Made by a program: the position numbers and the translations under genes. DNA of 64,000 nucleotides from Chlorops oryzae (lineage: Eukaryota; Arthropoda; Insecta; Diptera; Chloropidae): positions 165,859,371 through 165,923,370 of the forward strand of contig CM035806.1 of assembly GCA_020466095.1 (NCBI GenBank), read 5' to 3'. Position 1 is the stretch's first letter. Each line of letters begins with the position of its first letter. The notes below the pieces were generated by a model, which saw only the letters and a list, made by a program, of their open reading frames with translations, did not search any database and was not told the origin of the DNA. Shown piece after piece: positions 46,401-58,400 of this stretch.

Positions 46401-49400
46401 TTATTGTTATTGTTCTTTTTTTTTTGTTTTTTTTTTTTTTTTGTTTCTCAAACTTACAAATAAACAATTTAAAAAGAAATTTTGAATAAAATGCAGCATC
46501 GTAGGACGATATTGAATTCTTTACCTGATGATGGAAAGTATTTAGCGACATCACCGCGTTTCAATGGGGGAATAACTACTCCGTTACGGACTTTCAATTT
46601 CTTGGCTATATTACTTTCGATACGTTTGCATGACTATACACAAAAAGTATTTGAATGAATTGAATTTCATTTTCGGTGAGAAGTGAATGCCGAATATCAG
46701 AAGAGAAAAAAATATGGATGAGATTTTTTTTTTTTGTTTAACAACAGTGATAGCAATTAAAATAGTTATGAATATGGAATGAATAAAGGTTATGTTATAT
46801 TATGATACGTAATTTGGAGATGATTAAATTTCGATATTTGTTTGATGGCGATATTTATTGATGAGGATCATTTCGATGGCGGTAAATAGTGATGGCGATG
46901 ACGATGGCGATGGTAATATGATGATCGTGGCGATCGTGATGATTCATGTTGAAAAATGAGATGTGGAAAATTTTGCACGCACACACGCGCGATTTAAAAA
47001 GAAAATAATTTGACTTATTAGAGATATGATGAGATATACTTGTAAGAAAACGGATTATATGTAGGTATATGTATGCATGTAAATAAGGGATAGCTTTCAG
47101 TATAGCAAAAATTATTGTTTCAAATTCAACAACAACAAGAACAACATAAATTAAAAATTGAAATTACAACAAAAAAAAAAAAAAAAAAAAAAAAAAACAG
47201 CTTAAAAATTGTGATTGTAAATCTTGTATGAAATATTCTTATCAAATTGCATTAAAATTAACTTTAAATAGAAATGCATATGCACATAGTACTTAGGTAC
47301 CGACAATTATGAAAGGACCTGTCAGATTTAAACTTTTACAAAACTTTTCAGCAATTATTTTCCTACCCTTGGGGATGAATTGTCGAAAACGATTCTTAAG
47401 CCCAAAATGCAATATTGCGAGAGCCCGATGCGCGAGTGCGCGACGTCACGAAAATGTTTTGCGTGACGCATTTCAATCTCCAATGAGAGTTTTGCGTCAC
47501 GCAGATGAAAGCATAATATCGCTTCTAGTAATGCAATATTTGAACCAAGTACCTATCTAACGAGCACCGAGTACTCATAAAAATGATACGCTTTCACTTG
47601 AGCTTAAATTTTAATTCAAAATTTCAAAATGAACCAAAGCTCGCGAAATATTTTAAAAGCTCTTTTTCACGGAACAGTGAACAGTTTTTGTTTTATTGGT
47701 TTCAATGAGTACCCAATAGCGAGTACTCAAAAAAAAAATAGCAACATCATTAACCTGTCAAATTGCCTCGCAACGAGAAATATTCAATTTTTCAAAATTT
47801 TCTCGCTACGAGATTTCGCAGTGCGATACATTGGAGTTTGAATCATATGATTGATTGAATGTATTGAAATTTGTGTGCGTCTCGTCTCGCGCTATCGCAT
47901 CGGGCTCTCGCAATGTTGGATTTTGGGCTATAGCAATCAATGATAACAAAAAAAGTCTAGCTTTCAATAGAAAAAAGGAACTGAACTATATTGACTGAAC
48001 ACAGACTCCTCTCCTCAGACCCCTTCCTCTTACACTCATTCACTCCTCTTTTCAATTACTTTCGCTCTTTATCTCCCTCCCCCACAATGTGACACTCTCT
48101 TTCTCTTCTCCCATTTTCTAAACACTCTCTAGATTCCCACCAATAAATTGATATCCACAATAAATTTTTGACATTGTGCGTAAAAATTTCCCCCAAGTAA
48201 CATTAAGTTCCGTTTCGTTACGCTGCGCCATGATTAACTGAACATTAAAATTGAAAAATAATCGAGTTTAATGAGAAAAAACTCAATAATTACAACTAAA
48301 ATGTGAAAAAATTTAATTTTTTTAAATAAAAATTTGTGAAGTAAGTAAAAAGCGATCTCTTCAAGCATTAAAGCAATTATAAAAAAAAAATAAAAAAAAT
48401 CACAGTACAAATCAACGTTTTAATTGGATTCGTGATTCTCTATTTAAAAAATACTGCTTTCATATTGAACAGTTTACCAATAACATAAACATAAACTTTT
48501 ATTTTGATTTTTAACAAAAATAACGAATTTTCAATTTACTGTGTGTACTCTCTCTCTCTCTCTCCTTGAGGGACACCTCTCTTAAACGGACACTTTTTGG
48601 CAATGCTCCAGTATTCCTGCTTCCTAAATAATTTCCTTTTAAGCGGACACACACACACATCATCTACTTTCCCTGCAGGAAATGTCAATAGTGAATCTAT
48701 ACTCTTTCTCTACTGACTGCGTCAACAGTACTACTGACAAGTTATACCCGTCGCAATGCTTTGCGTTATTGACATTTAACATTGAGTTGTCATTGCATGT
48801 CTACATTAAGACCAAGGAACTAATGACGATCTATAGACGAGCTATTGACATCGGTAGCTATTATGTAGACAAAAGGAGTACTCTTTCGCTTTATAAGGAG
48901 ACACGTTGTTGACATGGTCAATAAAGATGAACTATACCTCTTGACAGTACAGTTTCTCTAATGACACCGCCTATGTATACTGTTGACCAAGGGCGTAGCT
49001 AGAGAAAGAGTGCTTTGGAAGCGCTTATATTTGCCACAGTGGTATATTGAGTATTTATAAGACATTAACCGAAAAAAAATTTGGGGGGCCAACAAGAAGT
49101 TTAGAGAGTTTTGGACCAAAAATCCGAAAAATTCATGAGTTCCGATTTCGATGAAAATTTATATATAGAAAAAGTGAAAAATTCTAAGAATTTTGACGCT
49201 AACATTTTTTTAAAATACTGATTACAACTAGTCTAGTTTGGGTCTAGTTCCAAACTGGTCCAAAAAGGACTAGTTGTAATAAGTTCTTTGAAAAAGTTTT
49301 AGTACCAAAATTCTCAGAATTTTTCACTTAATATATATATATAAATTTTCATCGAAATCGGACCTCATGAATTTTTCGGATTTTTTGGGTTTTTGGTCCA

Positions 49401-52400
49401 AAACTCTCTAAACTTCTTCTTGCCCCCCCAATTTTTTTTTCGTTTAATGTCTTATAATTGCTCAATATACCACTGTGGCAAATATAAGCGCTACCAAACC
49501 ACTCTTTCTCTGGCTACGCCCTTGCTGTTGACGTTGGAACTAGTTCTCTTGTCTATATTAACGTCAGTATAGACATGGGGCCATATGGCGACAGGCTTCC
49601 TGCAGGGTATTTTTCGGTTCGATAGGTGTCCGCTTAAGACAGAGAGTACACTGTACATATATAGATGGGTCGTTTCGATTGCAAAAATACGTTTTGATTA
49701 GAGATGTCTCCGATTATTATAACGATAGCGATATCGATATTCAAAATAAATAATTTTTTCCTTTAATTCCTATGGTCCAAACATTTCTATTACATAATGT
49801 TATTATTATTAATTATTATTTACAAAGAAACGAATCGTTAGGTTTCCAGTTGATAGGAGCGCTGGCTGCTTGGGCCTTCGGCTCAACAAAATGTTAATTT
49901 TTGTCAACAATTTTTTGGCAATCGAAAAAAAAAATTTTTTATAACAAATAATTTTCTTATAAATGGGGTCTTATATAAGAAAAAACCAGATATAAGAATG
50001 AAATTTCTTGGCAAAATCGACTTTCTTATATAGCGAAACTACTGTATAGAAATGCTTAGCGACACCAGGAGATTCGATTTAGCCATGTCTATATCACAGT
50101 CTGTCCGTCTGTATACAGTTATCTTATCGAAGGAGTTGAGCTATCTCGACAAAATTTGGTATGCGTGCTCACGGGGACATGAGTAAGAACAAGTTCGAGA
50201 ATGGACCTGATTGGACCATTTTTAAGGGTACCTCTTGTACTAGGGTCTGTTATGAAAATCACAAAAACTGCTCTAAACCGGAATTTTTCTAGATATTTTG
50301 ATGAAATTTGATAGTTCAACATATTTAAAGCCAAGTTATTCAATTTCCAAAAATTGGAAGTGGGCGTGGCCGAAGGGCGTTTTTCGAAAATTGCCTCCTA
50401 CGCCTGATATTCAAATGGGACTTGAAAGTTGGCATGCATGCTTCTCTTCTGTAGCCATAAAAATCCTCTACAAAAATTTTCTGATCGGTCCATTATTAAG
50501 GGTACGTCCAGTACAAGGGTCTGTGACAAAAATTCCAATACTGCCCCAAATTGGACTTTTTCGAAAACTTTTCAATGAAATTTAGAATTTGAGCGTATAT
50601 TTAAGCTTCCGATTATAATTCAAAAAATTTGGGAAAGTAGGCTTAGCAAAGGGGCGGTTTTCATAAAGAAATTGCATAAAAGTTGGCATATGGGACCCAT
50701 TGTGGCCTTTAAAATCTCTGGAATATTCTAGAATATTAATGGTTCTGTTTTTTGGGCATGTTTTGAAATGTTATTTAAACATGTGTGTCTGTATCGGGTA
50801 TTGTATTGTCAGTCTCGCCTGACTATAACACCCTTACTTGTTTTATATGAAGTTTTTTTTTTTTTTTTTTTTTTGCTGTTTCATTTCTGACTGAGCACTG
50901 GAGGGAGCCCCTTTTGCAAAGTAAATCGATTTTTCCTTCTTTTAATTTTACTCGAACCTTCTAAATTCATATTCGATTATTATTTTTTATCAGCACCGAT
51001 ATCGCATCGTTCAAATACCTTTCGATCCATCATTAATCCATTTAATTCAATTCTAATGAAAATCATATTTTTTGTTTTTTTACATTTCGACTTGGCCTTT
51101 TCAGAATTCCATCATGATTTTATCTCAATTAGAAAAAACAAGTTTTTCCCCCTCTTTTTCGCTATACACAAGAATTTGAAAGACCTCAGGAATTCGGAAT
51201 AGGCTATCGAGAATATATAAAGAACGAATAAAAATACTTAAAAAGAAAAAAAGTAATAATGAAATCATAAAAGGCAATCAACTAATTTTAGCATTTTTTT
51301 GAAGGTTGTTTAAGGGAGTTTTCTATCAGTTTTTTTTTTTTTTGTTTATTTATTTAAATTTTGATAACTTGAATTATAAATTGTGTGTTTGGGATTTGCA
51401 TAAAACATTTATTAATTTTAAGAGAAAATATAAATCTATAAATGTTCAAATATTTTATTATTCTTTACTGTGAATTTGTGTATTTAATTAATTATTTTTT
51501 GTTTTCTCTCTTAATTTCGCTGACCTGAACTAGTCATGTATATATCAATATAGCCACCACGCTTAATCGGCGGTAAATATTTGGAACGATCTGAATTTAA
51601 TTTTTGTCGTAAAATAAGTTCCATTGTGCGCATGGTCTGCAATTGTAATACATATACACAACAGATAGATAGATATATATATATAATTTTTATTTATTTT
51701 TTAAAATTTATTTCATTTTATTATATAGAAAGAGATATATAAGTAAAATCAAAATCTATTCATCGATTATGACCCTCGAAATATGCAAATGCGCCGAAAG
51801 TTCAACTAAAGTGACTAAAAAAAAAACAAGAACAAAAACTGAACATAACTAACAATGAGTGGATTTGGAATCCGCGATATGAAATGAACAGACGAACTGT
51901 TGGGTCGAAGAGGATTTCGGTGAAATGGAGTAATGTGGTCCGCAATTGAATTTGAAATCGAATACCTTGATGTTTTCTAATCGACAAAGGGTCTTGCTGA
52001 CTGCGGCCCAATGAAAGGGATTTTAAGGTTTTATTGATTTTTGAATAGATACCACCTTAACACACTAGGAGGAACCGATTTTGAGGTTCCTTTATCCCAG
52101 TGTCCTTGAAATAACCTTAAAAAACCCTTTTTATTAAGGCCTTTTTCAAAAATTTATATCTCAAAAACGAATTAAGATAAAAAGATGAAACAAATGGCCG
52201 CTGATAGCTTATAAAACGGAAAATTAAAAATATTTTTTTTAATTTTACACTGAGAAAAAACATTCACAACAAAGAAAATAAATATTAAAAAAATTTCAGT
52301 GTATTCCCGTTTTCGCGCCACTTTCTCGCTTTATCCAACGTTCAACATGTCGTATAAGTGATGCCTCTGCACACGCATGCCTAGTGCAGCATATCAGTAC

Positions 52401-55400
52401 TGAGAGTGTCTTTATGGGCTTACTTTTTTGTTAATATCTCCTAAATCTACCTTTTGATTTTGATAAAAATTTTTTATTTAAAGGTCATACTCAGAGGTAT
52501 TTTTTTAGAAGTAGCGAGAAAGTGGCGCAAAAACGGGAATACACTGAAAAATTTTTTTAATTTTTATTTTCTTTGTTGTGAAAGTTTTTTTCTCAGTGTA
52601 AAATTAAAAAAAAAATTTTTTTCAAGTTTCCGTTTTATAAGCTATCAGCGGCCATTTGTTTCATCTTTTTATCTTAATTCGTTTTTGAGATATAAATTTT
52701 TGAAAAAGGGCTTAATAAAAAGGGTTTTGTAAGGATATTTCAAGGATTCATGTTAATTGAAAAAAAAAAAAAAATTATTTTTTGACAATCGAAAAAAAAA
52801 AAAAATCTTTCTTCTGATTGCCTAAAGTTGTATGTGAAAAGCCGATGCGATCGACTTCGAACCCAACTACGAGTTCTTCCATCAGGCATATTTACCAGCG
52901 TCTTAGTCACTTTCGATTAATCTTAATTTTATATGAGAGCTACCTTCAATAAATATTGGACCTATACAACTTTAATAAAATAATTCACTGTTTTACAATT
53001 CATTTGCATTTGATCTTTGCTAATAAGTAAAATCTTTATCCATGTACAAAGTAGAAATTTAAATTTCAACTGAAAGACAAACATTGCTTAAGTACATATG
53101 TACCTATGTATTTATGTATGACAAATATAGATGTAAATATTTGTGAACACGTGCTCCGATTCTCCGGCGATGCTCTGAATACAGTTGTAAAAGTTTCCGG
53201 AACATAGTCTCATGACAGTCTAAAATTTCAATTCCACGAAGTACCGCGGGCAAAAAGTACATAGGTAGGTACCTACTCTAAAAATCAGCCTTATGTACCA
53301 TATACGTTGCGTACCCATGATACAAGAAAACAAGATAGCGCCACGCTATTCAAAAAAGTAAAAAGCCGGTTTAACATGGGAAACAACAACAACGAATCGC
53401 GGTTTTGAGTTTGTGACGTTTCGTCTCTCAAGTGGCGCTTATCTTGTTTTCTTGTATCATGTTGCGTACCTATACCAAAAATTCGGATACATACAATTTT
53501 CGAAAGCTATTATCTGTTCCTCTTAAATCCCATTTAAACAACTTAGAGCTCCTTCCTCATTAAGGTCGAAATTATATCATTAGATTGGTTGGGGTTAATG
53601 ACATGTCTCTTCTTTTCTTCTTAGAAAAAAATAGTAGGTATAAGGCGGTATCTTATCGTTTTATTTGTTGATATTTAACTTAGCTCTGGTAAAATCCGAA
53701 ATTTTATACTCATACATATATCAGAGAAGACATAGAATATTTATTTAAAAAAAAAAAAAACCTTAACCCATTCAAACCCATGCTTTGAAAGATTTTCTTT
53801 AGAAAAAAATTATAAATAAATAAAAAAGACTTAATCGGGTATGTGATTGTTTTCCCTTTCCCGGGGAAATGAATTCCACTTCCAAATCTCTCTCATTTGC
53901 ACAATCGTGTAGTACGGGGGGACAATTTTCGGTGAAATTGGGGGCGGGAACAGACCATATTACTAAATGAAAGTTCGAATTAAAAATGGGTTAACGAACG
54001 AAGAACAGATTTCTATTTGATAAGCATTTGGTTGTCACATGAGAATCATCTGAGCAAACAAATCTTGATTTGGCCCATCTTTATTCCCTTTTCGTTGAGA
54101 ATTTCTAATACTGCTGTTAAAACTATGTAAACATGATACTTAGGTGTACCCAAAATGATTTCCAATTACACAGCATCGCAAAAAAATAAAATGTTTTCGG
54201 GGTCACTGAATCCGAAATTGGGGTCTATATAGCTACATTGGGTCTAGGTTTCGCACACGACCTGAAAAATAGGCTCTCGGTGATGCTTCATTTTTTTTTT
54301 TTTTAGGTTATGGCTAAATCTGGAGCGGGTGTATCTAAATGAACCCCTAAAATTTTGGATTCTGCGATCTTGAAAACATGTACAGCCCGATTCTGAATAT
54401 TCCCGGGGTAAATTTTTAAGGTAATTTTTCTTAATGGCGACAATAGGCCCTATGGAGTTACATTGATTTCAAATTCGGATTCAACGACTTCGAAAACATA
54501 TACAGCCCGATTCTGAATATTCCCGGGGAACAAATTCCCAGGGAATTTACTTTTCTCAAGACTAAACTTCTTCTTTTTTTTTTAATATTTGGGAGAAGAA
54601 ATTTTATGGGGAATGGATAATTGACCCATACCCATAATTTTCCTTACCCTATCTATTTAGAAAAATACAGTTTTGGTCTCGAGAAAAGTAAATTCCCCGG
54701 GAATATTCAAAATCGGTCTGATAGTAAGGATATCCGGACTCACTCGTCTTTATCATGTTCCAATCATGTAGACATCCGTAGACGCTATGGAGTTGCGCCA
54801 ATTATTGGGAAAATGCGAGAAGCAAGGCTACGCTGGTATGGACACGTCCTGAGAGCAAATGAGGAGATTTTGGCAAAGAAAGGCTACTACGCACTGGAAA
54901 TTCAAGGTTGCAGAAAACGGGAGCGTCCGCAACAGCGCTGGATGGACACAATAAAATGGGACCTAGAGGCTGTAGGACTTACCTCGGATGATGCAACCGA
55001 CAGAACAAAATGGAGGAACTGGTCGCGTTTTGCGGACCCCGGGATAGACCGGGATAGTTAAACACGCAAGAAGAAGAAGAAGTAAGGATAGTCAAATCCA
55101 CCACCAAAAATCTGAATAAATTTAAAATTTTCATGCCGCCCGGAAGAATTCGTTCTCCCTGATGGACTGTCAGATATTATCCCCCAAAAAGGGCAAAAAA
55201 AGAGCAACAAAAACTTTTGGTTCCCAGCGAGACCGCAAAGAACATTATTCAACCGTGAACGTAGTGCATAAGTAGAGTAGGCATGCACAAGCGCAGTTGC
55301 ACTGGCAATAGCTTAAATAAGTTACTTTTTAAATGGCCGTGCATTTCGCATAATATATTTAGAGAGCGAGAGAAATGATTTATTCGAAAAGAATATTAGT

Positions 55401-58400
55401 ATTGCTCCAATGAACTGTTACAAAATCGTTCACAATAAGATAGATCTATAACTACGGTTTGAATTTGAATTTCAATTTTAATACTTATTACTCGTAATTT
55501 AAGCTTAATTGAATACATTAACCAATTGACAGTTAAGAACGTTACCAAATAATCAGTAACCAATCGCTAATGAAAATTCATTACACCTCTATCGAAATGC
55601 TATCCCTTGCGTTTTAATTCTTAAAATCCAAAGAGAATTTCATATAAAAATTCAATTTAATTGATCGATTGATAAACTTCGGTTAAAAATTAACAATTTT
55701 GATGGGGAATTCTTTGAAGAAAATGAATTTGATACCTATTTGAAATTGGAGTTCGCTTTCGCTTTTCGATTTTGATTTCGATTTCGCCGTCGAAAGCGCC
55801 AGAACAATTGTCTCTATCGGAATAAGAAAATATAAAGGGAAAAATCCCTATTATTAGATTTCAGGCACATTTCAGATCGGCTATTTTTACCTCGAAGCTC
55901 TTTTGTTCCAGCGTAAAAATGGCACAACATACATACATACGTACGTAATTTGAGAAACGATGTTGAATGATTTTTGGGCCTGAATGGATCAATCTGTAAT
56001 CCACAGAAATTCTACTTTTAACAATATATACATATATGTATGTGTGTACCTACGATTTATCGTTGATATATATGTACATATGTTTGCATATCTCACCTAG
56101 GCTACCCAGTCGGCAATTGCGTCTTGCATGAATTTATTCTTATAAGAATTCGTCGATGAAATAAGTAAGATATGACAATGTCGATAAATATCAGAATAGT
56201 TAAGGCAAATATTTGCATAGCGGACCGATGAAGTTTCGCTAAATAAAATCATCATTTGTTTTTTTATTCATTTTATTTGATGTTTATGGATTCAAAAGAA
56301 TATATTGATGTTAATTTTGTTAAGAATTACCTTCTTTCGTGATTTTTTCTTACTAATAATGAACTGTTTTTCTGTATAAACAAATTTTTTTCCGATTTAT
56401 AAATCCTCCAAACAGGAATATTTTCTACAATGAATTCAATAATCTTTTTTTCATTGTAGAATTCATATATGAATTTTTTGTGCATTTTCAAAAGAAGAGG
56501 TCGTTCACTATGCCTTATCATATGTAAGCTATGTAAGCTATCATTTCCGCGATAGCGGACCGAAAACACGCTCGCTATTCATGACTATTTCGACCATTTT
56601 CAAACGAAGCTTTCCGCGATAGCGGACCGAAAATACGCGAGCGCTTCCAAGAATTCATTTCGTGTCATTTCTCTCGCGCCGCTATCCATGACTATTTCGA
56701 CTATTTTCAAATTAAGATTTCAGCAATAGCGGACCGAAAAATAAATCAAAACTATACCTTACATTTCCTAGGACATCGCAATGTTAATTTTCAATGATGA
56801 ATTCAGCAATAGTCCATAGAGGCTATTGCAGAAAAAGTTGCTGATAAACCTTACACTTGCCGACTGGGTATAAGAGCGTGAACAAACTATAGTGTGTGTG
56901 TGTGTTGTTGTTGTTGTTGTTGGGTGATACTCCCCCAGCAGGAAACGTCTCGGTGAAACAATCAATGATTTCAGAATGACATTAGAGCCGCGACTCGTCC
57001 TCCTGATTATACACCAACTTTCTAATGAAATTTACACAAAAGCGGCATTGGCCGTCATAAGAGTATATGTCACGAATTGGTAATCGAATTTGGAGTAGAT
57101 CTACTCCGTCGTATCGATACCTCCTGTTTTGCAAGACAATGTCATCGTTCGGGAGTGATACCATCTTCTTTCGAAAACATTGCCATTAGTATTACGACGA
57201 ATATTACCTTCATTCGATGACAATAACTAGAGCTCGGATTTTGAATATTTTGAATTTTTTTGAATTATTTGAATTTTTTTGCATTTAACTGTACTTTTTG
57301 AATATTTTATTCACAGAACTAGGTTTTTTTTTTAAATTTAACAATTAAAAATTTTAATAGGCATGCTAAAGCCCAAAATCCAGCATTGCGAGAGCCCGAT
57401 GCGAGAGTGCGCGACGTCACGAAAATGTTTTGAGTGACGCATTTCAATCTCCAATGAGAGTTTTGCGTCACGCAGATGATAGCATAATTTCGCTTCTAGT
57501 TATCCATTATTTGAACCAAGTACCAATCTAACGATCACCGAGTTCTCATAAAAATTATACGTTATCATTTGAGCTTAAATTTTAATTCAAAATTTTCAAA
57601 AAGTTTTCAAAATGAACCAAAGCTCGCGAAATATTTTAAAAGCTCTTTTTCACGGAACAGTGAAAAGTTTTTGTTTTATTAGCTTAAACGAGTACCCAAT
57701 AGCGATACTCAAAAAAATAGCAACATCATTAACCTGTCAAATTGCCTCGCAACGAGAAATATTCAATTTTTCAAAATTTTCTCGCTACGAGGTCTCGCAG
57801 TGCGATACATTGGAGCTTGAGTCATTTGATTGAATGTATTGAAATTTGTGTGCGTCTCGCATCGCGCTCTCGCATCGGGCTCTCGCAATGTTGATTTTGG
57901 GCATAAATCGAACTAATTTGGAATTTTTGACTGTGCATTTTTTGAATATTTTGAATTTTTTGCATTTTCGTTTGAACTTGTTTTTTGAATATTTTGAATT
58001 TTTTGAATTTTTTTTTTTGAATTTTTTTTTGAATTTTTTTTTTTTTCATTTTTTTACATATTCAAATTCCGAGGCATAACAATAACATTGGAATTGAGGA
58101 GTACTCAAATTTTCCCCTGATATCCTTGATGAAAAAATTAATGAATTTGTCCTTGATGAGAAAATTTCCGGCTGGGGCCGTGCTTTACAGGGCACAATGG
58201 CACAATTTTGACACCGCAAAGAAGAACCACGTGTATGTATGTATATACATTCATACATAAGTGCAGGTCCGTCTGCTAATGTCCGTGTGCTAAATGAGAC
58301 ATTGATTTGTTCACAAAGTAATTGAAATATGTACGTCAATGTTTGACCAGCGTGGGAAACACAGGAAGAAGGTCGACGATATGGAAGCTATGTATGCATG

